In this document: positions 17,259-27,169 of the stretch, piece after piece
Numbering within the stretch: the first letter of the stretch is position 1
How the letters are laid out: every line of letters begins with the position of its first letter
NCBI RefSeq assembly: GCF_013387465.1
Contig: NZ_VYGV01000007.1
Coordinates: 1 to 64,000 of the forward strand
Source of the DNA: Hydrogenophaga aromaticivorans
GTDB taxonomy: Bacteria > Pseudomonadota > Gammaproteobacteria > Burkholderiales > Burkholderiaceae_C
Direction of reading: 5' to 3'
DNA length: 64,000 bases
The notes under the pieces: model-generated
What the model was told of the DNA's origin: nothing
The model's database searches: none
What the model saw: only the letters and a program-made list of their open reading frames with translations
Position numbers and translations under genes: made by a program

Positions 17259-17702
17259 ATGCAACAAGTCAAAGACGTGATGACCCGAGACGTGCGTTCC
17301 ATGTCGCCGCAAGACACGGTGTTGCTTGCTGCCAAGGCCATGGAGGCACTGAACGTCGGCGCATTGCCGATCGTTGAAGGCGCGCGCGTGATGGGCGTGA
17401 TCACCGACCGCGACATCGTGGTGCGCGGCGTCGCGCTGGAGATGCCGATGGCCACCACCCTGCTCAGCGAGTTGATGACGGAACAGGTGGAGTGCGTTTT
17501 TGAACATGAGGGGCTTGAAGAAGTGATCGCGAAGATGCAGGCGTCACAGATCCGTCGGCTGCCAGTGCTGGACGGTGCCGAGCGGCTCGTGGGCATGCTC
17601 TCGCTGGGCGACCTGGCGGCCAGGTCGGACCCTGAAATGGCGGGGTTCACCCTGGCCGAAATTTCGGAGCCTGCCCGGCCTGTGCGTGCGGGTGTTTCTT
17701 GA
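17259..17702 (+). CDS. CBS-domain pair protein
   Basis: The protein has 147 residues made of two CBS domains (about 1-60 and 70-130), with repeated DVMTRDVRSMSPQD-like and GVITDRDIVVRGVA segments. Such stand-alone pairs bind adenine nucleotides and act as stress-related sensors; the specific partner is unknown. The ATG at 17259 follows CAGGAAGCC. A TTG-start extension of 17 residues is possible but not protein-like. It heads a stress-type gene island and is followed 26 bases later by the BrkB gene. It has a relative, fused to another domain, at 19253-20044. Confidence 0.8.
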   Translation: MQQVKDVMTRDVRSMSPQDTVLLAAKAMEALNVGALPIVEGARVMGVITDRDIVVRGVALEMPMATTLLSELMTEQVECVFEHEGLEEVIAKMQASQIRRLPVLDGAERLVGMLSLGDLAARSDPEMAGFTLAEISEPARPVRAGVS

Positions 17703-17728
17703 CGCCAACCCACTGATCGGTAGCCTGG

Positions 17729-18601
17729 ATGATCTGGCGCCTGCTCACCTCGACGGTGAACGCGTGGCTCGACGATTACGCGCCCAGCATGGGTGCAGCA
17801 CTCGCTTTCTACACGCTCTTCTCGATCGCGCCGTTGCTGCTGATCGTCATTTCGGTCGCCGGTTTTTTCTTTGGCGAAGCGGCTGCCCGGGCGGAGATCT
17901 TTGCGCAGATTTCCCTGATGGTGGGCGAGGACAGCGCCACCACCCTGAACACGGTGCTCGAGAGCCTGAACAAGCCCGCCGCGAGCCTGGTGGGCATGCT
18001 GGTGGGGCTGGGCACGTTGCTGGTCGGTGCCACCACCGTGTTTGTCGAACTGCAGAACGCCATGGACCGCATCTGGCAGGTGCCGCCCCGTCCCGACTTC
18101 AATGGTGTGCGGGACTTCTTCCGGGTGCGCCTGCTCTCGCTCGGGCTGGTCCTGGGCATCGGCTTCCTGCTCCTGGTTTCACTGGTGCTCAGCGCCTTGA
18201 TGGCCGCGCTGGGCAAATGGTGGGCGCCCTGGTTCGGCGAGTTCGCGGTGGTGGCCGATGCCGTCAACTTTGTGTTGACGCTGGCGTTCATCACCGCGGT
18301 GTTTGCGATGATCTACAAGTGGATGCCCAGGACCCATGTCGCCTGGCGCGACGTGTGGATCGGCGCCCTCATCACTGCCCTGTTGTTCACGGTCGGCAAG
18401 ACGCTGATCGGCCTGTACATCGGCCGCAGCGCGGTGGCCTCGGTGTTCGGCGCCGCATCGTCGCTGGTGGTGCTGCTGCTGTGGGTGTACTACTCGGCGC
18501 AGGTCTTCCTGCTCGGTGCGGAGTTCACGTGGGTGTTTGCGCAACGTGGCAAGCCCAAGCCCGTCGCCCCGCCACCGGCCATTCCACAGCGACCGGGCTG
18601 A
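17729..18601 (+). CDS. YihY/BrkB family inner-membrane protein
   Basis: The protein has 290 residues and about six membrane helices. Typical family segments are APSMGAALAFYTLFSIAPLL near the start, a polar stretch with ELQNAMDRIW in the middle, and WKWMPRTHV-type (here YKWMPRTHVAWRDV) before the last helices. The family was once misnamed RNase BN; its function is not established. The C-terminus is a short proline-rich tail. The gene runs in the same direction as the CBS gene before it and converges with the mgtC-like gene, with 30 bases between stops. Confidence 0.85.
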   Translation: MIWRLLTSTVNAWLDDYAPSMGAALAFYTLFSIAPLLLIVISVAGFFFGEAAARAEIFAQISLMVGEDSATTLNTVLESLNKPAASLVGMLVGLGTLLVGATTVFVELQNAMDRIWQVPPRPDFNGVRDFFRVRLLSLGLVLGIGFLLLVSLVLSALMAALGKWWAPWFGEFAVVADAVNFVLTLAFITAVFAMIYKWMPRTHVAWRDVWIGALITALLFTVGKTLIGLYIGRSAVASVFGAASSLVVLLLWVYYSAQVFLLGAEFTWVFAQRGKPKPVAPPPAIPQRPG

Positions 18602-18631
18602 CCACCTGCACCACGCAGCCGCAGGTCACGG

Positions 18632-19189
18632 TCAATACCGATCGACCCTCCGTCCGGTGGCGATGGCGTCATCGGTGCCGACCTTCGGCAAGGCGATCAA
18701 CCGGGAGGCCTTGTGCGCCTTGCGCACTTCGAGGCGCCTGAGCCCGATCAGCACCAGCAGGATGAACGCGGTGGCCAGCAGGGCCGTGCCTTCGCGCCCC
18801 AGGCCGGCCGACATGCCCACCGCCGCCGTGGCCCAGATGGTGGCCGCCGTGGTCAAGCCGTGGATGCGGCCTTCGTTGCCCATCTTCAGCACGGCGCCCG
18901 CGCCGAGAAATCCGATGCCGGCGACGATGCCCTGGACGACGCGGCTCAGCGCGTCGGCGCCCATGCCCGCCTCTGCGGGAACCAGCACGAAGAGCGCGGC
19001 CCCCAGCGACACCAGCATGTGGGTGCGCAGACCGGCATCGGCATCGCGGCGCTCGCGGTCCCAGCCGATCACCGCCCCCAGCAACAGGGCCACGGCCAGA
19101 CGCGCGGTCACGCGCGTGACCTGCTCAACCTGCAGCAGATCGGAGAACTCGGCACGCAAGGTGGCCGTGACGATGTCGAGCACAGACAT
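18632..19189 (-). CDS. MgtC/SapB family membrane protein
   Basis: The protein has 185 residues with about five helices. It contains the MgtC family core: LLGAVIGWDRERRDADAGLR, then LVSLGAALFVL and GIVAGIGFLGAGAVLK. MgtC-type proteins help bacteria survive low magnesium or acid and, in pathogens, inhibit the ATP synthase. In environmental bacteria the role is unclear. The C-terminus lacks the longer cytoplasmic domain of some MgtC proteins. No strong ribosome binding site is visible before the ATG. Neighbours on the same strand are CBS and catalase genes, which fits a stress island. Confidence 0.85.
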   Translation of the reverse strand: MSVLDIVTATLRAEFSDLLQVEQVTRVTARLAVALLLGAVIGWDRERRDADAGLRTHMLVSLGAALFVLVPAEAGMGADALSRVVQGIVAGIGFLGAGAVLKMGNEGRIHGLTTAATIWATAAVGMSAGLGREGTALLATAFILLVLIGLRRLEVRKAHKASRLIALPKVGTDDAIATGRRVDRY

Positions 19190-19252
19190 GAAAACACCCG
19201 GAGTCTGGGCACAGGTCAGCCGGATCGGCCGACCGTGCCCGTGGCCAGGGGC

Positions 19253-20044
19253 CTAGGGTTGCGAGATGCCGACCAGTGCGTCAGCGGTGGGCTGGATGTC
19301 GTCGGCTGCGACGGCAAAGTCGCCGAGCGAGACGATGCCCACCAGGCGCTTTTCGCGGTTCACCACCGGCAGGCGCCGGACCTGGCACTTGCTCATCGTG
19401 TCGGCGCCTTTCTCCACGGTGTCGTCGTCATAGCACCAGATCACGTCATTCGACATCACGTCGCGGACCAGCGTGTCGCCGTCCTTGCCTTCGGCGACGG
19501 CCCGCACGGCGATGTCGCGGTCGGTCACCGCGCCGATCATGCGGTCGTTCTCGCCCACGGGAAGCATCCCGAAGCCCTGGTCCCGCATCCGGGCTGCGGC
19601 CTCCCGGAGCGTCGCGTCGGGGCCGATCACCTGCACGTCGTGGCTCATCACGTCTTTGAGTCGTTGCATTGTCTTCTCCAGGTTGAGTTGGGTCGTGCCC
19701 GTTGCGGCGGGTTTCTCGGCGGGGCCCGATTCCTCGGGGCTCACCAGGCCACCGGCCGCGGCGCCACCCAGGGCGCCCGCAACAGCCCCCACCGTGCCAC
19801 CCACCACCGCACCCACGGGGCCGGCGACCACGCTGCCGATGGCCACACCGGCGGCCGCACCGGCCACCACGCCGCCGCCCGTCAGCACCGAGTTGGCCTC
19901 GCGCTGGGCCTCCTCGGGGTTCAGCAGGGACTGGGCTGCGGGGTTCAGGTCCTGCGACGGAATGCCGTGGCCGGGACGGGCCTGCTCGGCGAGGTCGCCG
20001 TCAAGCGGGACCGGCTTTGCCAGAGGAGAAGTGGATGGATTCAT
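19253..20044 (-). CDS. Glycine-zipper domain fused to a CBS-domain pair
   Basis: The protein has 263 residues. Residues about 55-100 are a Gly/Ala-rich zipper (AGAAAGVAIGSVVAG and following), able to insert in membranes, as in small outer-membrane-type stress proteins. From residue 126 (MQRLKDVMSHDVQ) it is a normal two-CBS protein like the one at 17259. The junction is odd: that Met126 has its own ribosome binding site (GGAGAAG six bases upstream), and the sequence from there reads like a complete CBS gene. Either two genes fused by loss of a stop, or a second shorter product starts inside at 19669. The start overlaps the upstream small gene by four bases. Confidence 0.8.
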   Translation of the reverse strand: MNPSTSPLAKPVPLDGDLAEQARPGHGIPSQDLNPAAQSLLNPEEAQREANSVLTGGGVVAGAAAGVAIGSVVAGPVGAVVGGTVGAVAGALGGAAAGGLVSPEESGPAEKPAATGTTQLNLEKTMQRLKDVMSHDVQVIGPDATLREAAARMRDQGFGMLPVGENDRMIGAVTDRDIAVRAVAEGKDGDTLVRDVMSNDVIWCYDDDTVEKGADTMSKCQVRRLPVVNREKRLVGIVSLGDFAVAADDIQPTADALVGISQP

Positions 20045-20328
20045 GATGGGCTCCTGTGCGTCAGTGACGCGTTGGGGGTGAAAAGGCCCGGGTCGGTGCT
20101 GAGGGGGAGGTGTTCGCCGGGCTGGTGCGGCTCGCGGATCTCGGGCGGGATCTGAGGCGGTATGTCCAGCGGTTCCAGGGGCAGCGGCACGCCATCGGGT
20201 GACGGCGCTTGCCCCGGCGGCAGGGACGGCTCGGGTTCGGGCCAGGGCCCGGGCACGGGCGACTGGACCGGGATCGAAGCCAGGACAGGCGGTTGGGAGG
20301 TGACGGGCAGGTCAGCGAGGCGGTTCAT
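20041..20328 (-). CDS. Small proline-rich conserved hypothetical protein
   Basis: The protein has 95 residues, with many Pro-Pro and Pro-Glu pairs and the stretch PPEIREPHQPGEHLP near residues 62-76. I recall similar short proline-rich proteins beside stress genes in Burkholderiales, but no function is known. AAAGG lies about ten bases before the ATG. The gene overlaps the next by ATGA, which argues that it is a real coupled gene. No signal peptide or helix is evident. Confidence 0.6.
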   Translation of the reverse strand: MNRLADLPVTSQPPVLASIPVQSPVPGPWPEPEPSLPPGQAPSPDGVPLPLEPLDIPPQIPPEIREPHQPGEHLPLSTDPGLFTPNASLTHRSPS

Positions 20329-20997
20329 GGAACGGGCCTTTCAGGGTGGGCGAGGGCGCCTGGAAGCGGGTATCCGAGGCTGGAAAGGACATCATTCACC
20401 CGCCGTTGCCCCCGGTCTGTGCGGTTGCGCACACCCCAGGGCCCGGGGTGGGTGTGCTGTCGCACAGACGCGGGCGGGCGCGCGCGCCATAGTGAGGGCA
20501 ACAGTCCGTCATGCAAGGGGTTCGCCCCTCCCACCCGCTTCATCCCCCGCAGACGGCGTGCCCCGAGTCCCCGATGGTCCTGGTCGTCGATGGCGGTGCG
20601 TTCATGCGCTCCCTGCTCTGCCGGGTGTTGACCACGCCCCGGCATGCGCGTCGCATCCGGTGCGCCGGGCGGTGATCATGGCCAACAGGTCCGGCTGCGT
20701 AGGGGGCTTTCGACGGTGCATCCCTACACTCCGTGGTTTTCTGTGTAGCCTGCGTGACCTGCAACGCTGACCGCTGAAACCAAGATGCTCGGCCAGACCG
20801 ACGCGTTCGATTTCCTGCAAACAACCCCATGACCGCACCGCTCTCTCCCGCCACGACCGCCATGCCACCACCGCCAGCGCACAGGGCGCTCGCGGCGAAG
20901 GCATGACCGCGCCCGCTGATCACTGGCGCCGGCGGTGCACCGCTGGCAATGCCGCGAACCCCGCGCGTGCCCTGAGCCTGCCGCGTAGCGTCCTGTG
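20329..20997. other. Gene-poor gap upstream of the hybrid kinase
   Basis: These 669 bases separate the divergent small-protein/CBS operon from the hybrid kinase gene. I see no full gene. It should hold promoters for both directions. The only recognisable piece is a short remnant resembling the start of a receiver domain at 20574-20675. Several frames are open on both strands but none looks like protein. Confidence 0.5.
20574..20675 (+). pseudogene. Possible remnant of a response-regulator receiver domain
   Basis: The frame MVLVVDGGAFMRSLLCRVL resembles the first strand and helix of CheY-like receivers (LVVDDSAFMRSLL), then degenerates and stops after 33 codons. The second acidic residue of the usual DD pair is replaced by Gly. 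It lies a few hundred bases before the hybrid kinase, so an ancestral kinase/regulator pairing may have decayed. The match is short and could be chance. Confidence 0.3.
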
Positions 20998-23900
20998 ATG
21001 CCGGTGTTGCCCTCTGACGCCAACCCCAGCCGACAGGCGCGCATCGCGGCGCTCGTCGACACCCTGCACGATGTGGAGCAGCAGCTGCAGGCCCTGACAG
21101 CGGATGAAATCGACACCGTGGCCAACCGGGCTGGCAGCAACCTGCTGCTCGCAGCCCGGAACCCGGCGGTGGCCGCCGCGTTGCGGGCCGAGCAGGCCTC
21201 CCTTCGCAGTGCGGAACTGCTGCAAGCCGTGGCCGACGGCACGCCCGACGTTGTCTGCGTCAAGGACCTGCAGGGTCGGTATCTGCTCTGCAACAAAGCC
21301 CTGGCCGATTTCACCGGTCGCACGGTCGAACAGATCCTGGGCTGCGACGACCGGGACCTGTACGACGCCGCGGAGGCCGCGCAGATCGTCGAGAACGACC
21401 GCACGCTGTTCGCAACGGGCGAGGTGCACACCTCCGAGAAGTGGCTCACCGGTGTGAGCGGCCGGCGCATCTTCAAATCGACGCGTGCGCCCTACCGCAA
21501 CGCCCGGGGCGAGGTGATCGGCGTCATCGGCGTCGCCCGCGACATCACCGACGAGAGGCTGGCCGAGCAGGCACTGCGCGACAGCAAGGCGATGCTCGAC
21601 ATGGCGGGCCGCAGCGCCAAGGTCGGCGGCTGGACCTTCGACGTGGTTCAGAGGCGCCTGCACTGGTCCGACATGGTTGCCGGCCTGCACGACGAACCGG
21701 CCGGCTATTCGCCCTCGATGGAGCAGGGCCTGGCCGCCTTCGCCCCCGAGCACCGCGCCGCTGTCCAGGCCGCCGTCCAGCGCTGCATCGCGTCCGGCAC
21801 GCCCTACGACCTGGAGGCCGAGAAGGTATCGGCCACCGGACGCCGTTTCTGGGTGCGCACCATCGGCGAAGCGGTGCGCGACGCCGAGGGCCGCATCGTG
21901 CGCATCCAGGGCGCGCTGCAGGACATCACCGAGCGCAAGCTGGCGGCGCTGGAGACGCAGAAGCTGGCGCAACGGCTGAGCAACACGCTCGAAAGCATCA
22001 GCGACGCTTTCTTCACCGTCGACCGCGACTGGCGCTTCACCTACATCAACCGCGAGGCCGAGCGCCTGTGGGCGCGCGCGCGCGACACCATGCTCGGGCG
22101 CGTGCTGTGGGACATCTACCCCGAGGGGGTGGGCACGGTCTTCGACCGCTGTTACCAGCGTGCGATGGGCGGTGAAACGGGGGTCACCTTCGAGGCCTTT
22201 TACCCGGCGTTGCAGGCCTGGTTCGGCGTCGACTGCCACCCGACGGACGACGGGCTGTCGGTGTACTTCCGCGACGTCACCGCCACCCGCGCAGCGCGTC
22301 AGCAGCTGAATCTGCTCGAAGCCAGCGTGGCGCAGTTGAACGACGTCGTCATCATCACCGAGCCGGCACCTGAACTGCAGCACGGCCGGCGCATCGTGTT
22401 CGTCAACGATGCCTTCATGCGCCTGACCGGCTACGCGCGGGAGGATGTGATCGGCCGGTCCCCCGGCTTGCTCGACGGCCCCTCGACGGACGCGGCCGAG
22501 CTGGCGCGTATCCGCGACGCGGTCGACCGTTTCGCGCCGGTGCACGCCGAGCTGATGCGGACCACCAAGGATGGTCGGGAGTACGCCGTCGAGATCGACA
22601 TCACACCGGTGGCCACGGCCGGCGAGGGCTTCACGCACTTCGTCTCCGTCATACGCGACATCAGCGAACGCCGCCGCAGCGAACAGGCGCTGCTTGAGCT
22701 GAACGCCGGGCTCGAAGAGCGGGTGCGCCACCGCACCCTGGAACTGGAGCAGGCGCGTGAGCTGGCCGAGCAGGCCAACCGCGCCAAGTCCGCTTTCCTC
22801 GCGACCATGAGTCACGAGATCCGCACGCCGATGAACGGCGTGGTCGGCATGATTGACGTGCTGGAAGAGGGCCGTCTGGACCCGGAACAGCGCGAGCTGG
22901 TGAAGACCGCGCGCGAATCGGCCTACGCGCTGATGGCCATCGTCGACGACGTGCTGGACTTCTCGAAGATCGAAGCCGGCCAGTTCGACATCGATCACGA
23001 GCCGATGGACGTGACGGCGGTGGTCGAGGGGGTCAGCGATGCCCTGTACCCGCTGGCCGTGAACCAGGGTGTCGGCCTTCACCTGTACACCGACCCGCGC
23101 CTGCCGCCAGGCATGCTGGGCGACGCCGCGCGGCTGCGCCAGGTGCTGATGAACCTGGTCGGCAACGCGATCAAGTTCAGCCACGGGCTGTCGCGCCCCG
23201 GCTCGGTGTCCTTGCGCGCCCTGCGCCTGGCCGGCCCGGCCGGCGACGACACGCTGGCGCTGGAGGTGTCCGACAACGGCATCGGCATGGACGCCGACAC
23301 CCAGGCCCGCCTGTTCTCGCCGTTCACCCAGGCCGACGCCAGCACCACCCGGCGCTTTGGCGGCACCGGGCTGGGGCTTAGCATTTCGCACCGCCTGCTG
23401 ACGCTGATGGGGGGCGAAGTGGCGGTGCGCAGTGCGGCGGGCGAGGGGTCGACCTTCACGGTGCGCCTGCCCATCGTGCGGGTGCCGGCCGACAACGACC
23501 CGAATCCCATCCCGATGCCGCAGCCGCTGGCGGGGCTGCCCTGCCTGGTGGTCGGCGCTGCCGCCGGTCCGGCCGCCGACCTGGCCGACTACCTGATCCA
23601 CGCGGGCGCCGCCACGACCTGCCTGCAGACCGTGGCGCAGGCCCAGGCCTGGTTGCGCCGTGTTGACCCGGGTCGGTGCGTTGTCGTCATCGCCGACGCC
23701 AAAGACGCCACCGAAGGCAGCGACCCGATGCTCGCGGCCTGCCGTGCCGTCGGGTCGGAGCGCCCCGAGCTGGTGCCGGCTTTTGTTGTCATCGAGCGGG
23801 GCAGCCAGCGCCGGCCGCGCCGGCAAACGTCGGACCCGATGTGGCTGTACGGTGAATGCCTGCACCGCGCCAAATTCCTGCACTGCGTGGCCCTGGCGGG

Positions 23901-24768
23901 CCGGCTCCAGCCGGCGGAGGCACCGGTCGAGCCGCCGCCCGCCGGCGTGGACGCCGCCACTGTCCCGCGGCATGCGGCGCCGCAGCCTGATGCGAGCCGC
24001 CACGAAGCGAAACCGTTGATTCTGGTGGCCGAAGACAACGAGATCAACCAGCGGGTGCTGGCCCAGCAGCTCTCGCTGCTCGGTTACCGCTCCGAGATGG
24101 TGGCCAACGGCGCCGAGGCCCTGGCCTGCTGGCGCCAGCGGGGCCATGCGCTGCTGCTGACCGACCTGCACATGCCGATCATGGACGGCTACACGCTGGC
24201 CGCCGCGGTGCGGGCCGAGGAGGGCGGTGGTCCGCGCATGCCCATCATCGCCTTGACCGCGAACGCCCTGCGCGAGGAAGAACTGCGCTGCCACCAGGCC
24301 GGCATGGACGTCTACCTGAGCAAGCCGGTTCGCCTGGCGCAGCTGAAGTCGACCATCGATGCCTGGCTGCAGCCCACGTCAACGCCGTCGAGCGGGGCCG
24401 CGGCCGACGAGGTGGCGTCGTCCACCGCATCGCCACCGGTCGACCTCGGCGTGCTGGCCGATTTGCTCGGCGATGACCCGCAGGGGGTGCAGGACGTGCT
24501 GGCGGCCTTTCGGGCGGGCACGGCGGGCTCGGCGCTGGCGATGGCCCAGGCCCACGCCGGCGGTGAAGTGCAGACCATGTCGGATCTCGCCCACAAGCTG
24601 AAGTCGACCGCACGGGCCATTGGCGCGGCGCGCCTCGGGCAGATCTGCGCCGACATCGAAGCCACCGCCGTCACACACCCCTCGCCACACATCTCGGTGC
24701 TCGATCCGCTGATGGCCGATTTTGAGATCGAGCTGCGAGCGGTTCACGCGTTTCTCGACCAGCGATAG
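20998..24768 (+). CDS. Hybrid sensor histidine kinase with four PAS, receiver and HPt domains
   Basis: The protein has 1256 residues. PAS domains lie near 70-190, 200-320, 330-430 and 440-560, followed by a coiled-coil linker. The HisKA box MSHEIRTPMNG has His606, and the HATPase boxes include NLVGNAIKFS and GGTGLGLSI. A degenerate domain covers about 840-960. The receiver at about 1007-1125 has Asp1056 (LLTDLHMPIMDGY), and the HPt domain has His1199 in AHKLKSTARAIG. No membrane helix is visible, so it is probably cytoplasmic. It is an orphan kinase: no intact response regulator is adjacent. A GTG lies directly before the ATG, and no clear ribosome binding site is seen. Confidence 0.88.
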   Translation: MPVLPSDANPSRQARIAALVDTLHDVEQQLQALTADEIDTVANRAGSNLLLAARNPAVAAALRAEQASLRSAELLQAVADGTPDVVCVKDLQGRYLLCNKALADFTGRTVEQILGCDDRDLYDAAEAAQIVENDRTLFATGEVHTSEKWLTGVSGRRIFKSTRAPYRNARGEVIGVIGVARDITDERLAEQALRDSKAMLDMAGRSAKVGGWTFDVVQRRLHWSDMVAGLHDEPAGYSPSMEQGLAAFAPEHRAAVQAAVQRCIASGTPYDLEAEKVSATGRRFWVRTIGEAVRDAEGRIVRIQGALQDITERKLAALETQKLAQRLSNTLESISDAFFTVDRDWRFTYINREAERLWARARDTMLGRVLWDIYPEGVGTVFDRCYQRAMGGETGVTFEAFYPALQAWFGVDCHPTDDGLSVYFRDVTATRAARQQLNLLEASVAQLNDVVIITEPAPELQHGRRIVFVNDAFMRLTGYAREDVIGRSPGLLDGPSTDAAELARIRDAVDRFAPVHAELMRTTKDGREYAVEIDITPVATAGEGFTHFVSVIRDISERRRSEQALLELNAGLEERVRHRTLELEQARELAEQANRAKSAFLATMSHEIRTPMNGVVGMIDVLEEGRLDPEQRELVKTARESAYALMAIVDDVLDFSKIEAGQFDIDHEPMDVTAVVEGVSDALYPLAVNQGVGLHLYTDPRLPPGMLGDAARLRQVLMNLVGNAIKFSHGLSRPGSVSLRALRLAGPAGDDTLALEVSDNGIGMDADTQARLFSPFTQADASTTRRFGGTGLGLSISHRLLTLMGGEVAVRSAAGEGSTFTVRLPIVRVPADNDPNPIPMPQPLAGLPCLVVGAAAGPAADLADYLIHAGAATTCLQTVAQAQAWLRRVDPGRCVVVIADAKDATEGSDPMLAACRAVGSERPELVPAFVVIERGSQRRPRRQTSDPMWLYGECLHRAKFLHCVALAGRLQPAEAPVEPPPAGVDAATVPRHAAPQPDASRHEAKPLILVAEDNEINQRVLAQQLSLLGYRSEMVANGAEALACWRQRGHALLLTDLHMPIMDGYTLAAAVRAEEGGGPRMPIIALTANALREEELRCHQAGMDVYLSKPVRLAQLKSTIDAWLQPTSTPSSGAAADEVASSTASPPVDLGVLADLLGDDPQGVQDVLAAFRAGTAGSALAMAQAHAGGEVQTMSDLAHKLKSTARAIGAARLGQICADIEATAVTHPSPHISVLDPLMADFEIELRAVHAFLDQR

Positions 24769-24797
24769 GCCCGTGACGGCGACAGCCGGTGCCTCGC

Positions 24798-27110
24798 TCA
24801 GGGCGCCAGCGCACCCGCTTCGCGTTCGGGATGGCGGTGTCTGCCCAGCGCGGTGATGAAGTCCGCCACCGCAGGGGCTGTCTTGGCGGCGGCACCGATC
24901 ACCATGCCCGGATCGGCTTCGCCGCTCGCCAGCGTCGGCGAAGCGCCCGCCTGTTCGATCAGCGCCTTCGAGGCCCCGAGCGCGAGCAGGGTCTTGCCAT
25001 GCCGGTGCTGGTTCGAGATGAAGTCCATCACCTCGATCAGCGCAGCGAGCGCCTTCACACCGGCGGCACCGTCGGGCAGCACGACGCCATCGAACAGCAC
25101 GGGGGGCGAGTTCTCCAGCGTCCCGGTGGCGTCGAACGGCTCGCCGCTGGCGGGATTCACCGGCCCCAGGCGCGGTGCGATCAGGTGCACCTGCGCACCG
25201 GCGGCCCGCAGCGCCGCTTGCGCGGTGGCCACCGACTTGCCGTCCACGCCATCGGCCACCAGGATGGCGACGCTGCGCGAGCGGATGCCGCCGTCGCCCG
25301 GCAGTGCCATCAGTGACAGCGCGGCCGACGTGGTGACCTCGGGCGCCGTGGGATGTGCCAGCGCCTTCGGCATGGCCTTGGGCACGGCGATGCCCAGCCC
25401 CGCGGCAACGGTGGCGGCGAGTTCTTCGGACACGTTGACCAGCGACGACACCATGCGCTCGCGGATCGCCGGCACCGTGAGCTTGCTCAGCTCGAAGCGG
25501 AAGCCGCCCGCGATGTGGGCCTTCTCGATGGCGGTCTGGCTCTCGTAGAAGAGCGTGGCCTGGGTGTAGTGGTCGGCAAACTTCTCGGGCTTGCCGCGCA
25601 GCTTGTCGCCTTCCAGTGGCTGCGGGAACGAGACGAAGCCCGCAGCGCCGGCCTGGAAGGGGCAACCCCCGCCCAGCGAATTGGGCTCGTACGCGACCCG
25701 GCCGCGCGGGATGGCCTGGCGGTGCAGCCCGTCGCGCTGGTTGTTCTGCGGCGGCTTGATCGGCGCGTTGATGGGGATCTCGTGGAAGTTGGCGCCGCCC
25801 AGTCGCGTGATCTGCGTGTCGATGTAGGAGTGCATGCGCCCGGCGAGCAGGGGATCGTTGCTGAAGTCGATGCCCGGCACCACGTGCGCGGTGCAGAAGG
25901 CCACCTGCTCGGTCTCGGCGAAGAAGTTGTCCGGGTTGCGGTTGAGCACCATGCGGCCCACCGGCGTCACGGGCACCAGCTCTTCGGGGATCAGCTTGGT
26001 GGCGTCGAGCACGTCGAAGCTGAAGGCTTCGGCCTGCGCCTCGGTGAAGATCTGCAGGCCGAGTTCCCACTCGGGGTACTCGCCCGCTTCGATCGCTTCC
26101 CAGAGGTCGCGGCGGTGGAAGTCGGAGTCGGCGCCGGAGATCTTGACCGCCTCGTCCCACACCAGCGAGTGCGTGCCGAGCTTGGGGGTCCAGTGGAACT
26201 TGACGAAGTGCGACTCGCCCGCCGCGTTGACCAGGCGGTAGGTGTGTACGCCGAAGCCCTGGATCATGCGCAGGCTGCGCGGAATGCCGCGGTCCGACAT
26301 CACCCACATCAGCGTGTGTGTGGTCTCGGGGCTGAGCGAGGCGAAGTCCCAGAAGGTGTCGTGCGCCGAGGCGGCCTGCGGCATGCCGTGGTGCGGCTCG
26401 GGCTTCACCGCGTGCACGAGGTCGGGGAACTTCATCGCGTCCTGGATGAAGAACACCGGGATGTTGTTGCCCACCAGGTCCCAGTTGCCTTCGTCGGTGT
26501 AGAACTTGACGGCGAAGCCGCGAATGTCGCGTGCGGTGTCGGTCGAGCCGCGTTCGCCGGCGACCGTCGAGAAGCGCGTGAACACCGGCGTGATCTTGCC
26601 GGCGGCCTGGAACGGCGCGGCGCGCGTGAACGCCGTCATCGGCTCGTAGGCCTCGAAGAAACCGTGCGCCGCGGAGCCGCGCGCGTGCACGATGCGCTCG
26701 GGGATGCGCTCGTGGTCGAAGTGCGTGATCTTCTCGCGCAGGATGAAGTCTTCGAGCAGCGTCGGGCCACGCAGCCCGGCCTTGAGCGAGTTCTGGTTGT
26801 CGCCGATGGCCACGCCCTGGTTCGTGGTCAGCACCTGGCCCGAGGCGTCCGAGCGTGCGCCATCCAGGTGGCTGCTCTTGGCCGACACGTTGACCTCGCT
26901 CAGCGTGCTGGCCGACGCCGTGGGCGAGTCGCTGGACACGGTGGCGCCGGGCGGCGGCGTGACGGCGTTCTCGCGGCCGAAATCCAGCGCCTTGTTGGCG
27001 TTGTGGGGCATCGCTGCGGCGAGCGCCTGTGCGGCGGCACGCTGTTCCGCCTGCGGGGGGCTCTTGGCCCGCGGGTCGCCAGCGCTCTTGACCTTGGGTG
27101 TGGACTTCAT
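24798..27110 (-). CDS. katE: Monofunctional large-subunit catalase (HPII type)
   Basis: The protein has 770 residues, the size of E. coli HPII. The catalytic His142 lies in [12 protein letters not shown], the active-site Asn in VGNNIPVFF, and the proximal heme ligand is Tyr429 in [11 protein letters not shown]-terminal flavodoxin/DJ-1-like domain (about 600-760, e.g. [14 protein letters not shown]) is typical of large-subunit catalases. It removes hydrogen peroxide in the cytoplasm, usually in stationary phase. GAGGT precedes the ATG. Convergent with the hybrid kinase gene, with 29 bases between stops, it is followed upstream by a run of small stress-type genes. Confidence 0.93.
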   Translation of the reverse strand: MKSTPKVKSAGDPRAKSPPQAEQRAAAQALAAAMPHNANKALDFGRENAVTPPPGATVSSDSPTASASTLSEVNVSAKSSHLDGARSDASGQVLTTNQGVAIGDNQNSLKAGLRGPTLLEDFILREKITHFDHERIPERIVHARGSAAHGFFEAYEPMTAFTRAAPFQAAGKITPVFTRFSTVAGERGSTDTARDIRGFAVKFYTDEGNWDLVGNNIPVFFIQDAMKFPDLVHAVKPEPHHGMPQAASAHDTFWDFASLSPETTHTLMWVMSDRGIPRSLRMIQGFGVHTYRLVNAAGESHFVKFHWTPKLGTHSLVWDEAVKISGADSDFHRRDLWEAIEAGEYPEWELGLQIFTEAQAEAFSFDVLDATKLIPEELVPVTPVGRMVLNRNPDNFFAETEQVAFCTAHVVPGIDFSNDPLLAGRMHSYIDTQITRLGGANFHEIPINAPIKPPQNNQRDGLHRQAIPRGRVAYEPNSLGGGCPFQAGAAGFVSFPQPLEGDKLRGKPEKFADHYTQATLFYESQTAIEKAHIAGGFRFELSKLTVPAIRERMVSSLVNVSEELAATVAAGLGIAVPKAMPKALAHPTAPEVTTSAALSLMALPGDGGIRSRSVAILVADGVDGKSVATAQAALRAAGAQVHLIAPRLGPVNPASGEPFDATGTLENSPPVLFDGVVLPDGAAGVKALAALIEVMDFISNQHRHGKTLLALGASKALIEQAGASPTLASGEADPGMVIGAAAKTAPAVADFITALGRHRHPEREAGALAP

Positions 27111-27169
27111 GGGGGACCTCTTGACGTGAAAGGTAAAAAAATGCGCAGGCGTCTTCGCCTGCGGGGGAA

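Noticed and set aside
17729..18601. Ribonuclease BN
   Set aside because: The sequence is the YihY/BrkB membrane family; the old RNase BN name for it was a misassignment.
20920..24294. A 1124-codon open frame on the minus strand
   Set aside because: It is antisense to the hybrid kinase, whose kinase, receiver and HPt motifs are clear. The antisense protein shows no motifs and has a shadow-type composition.
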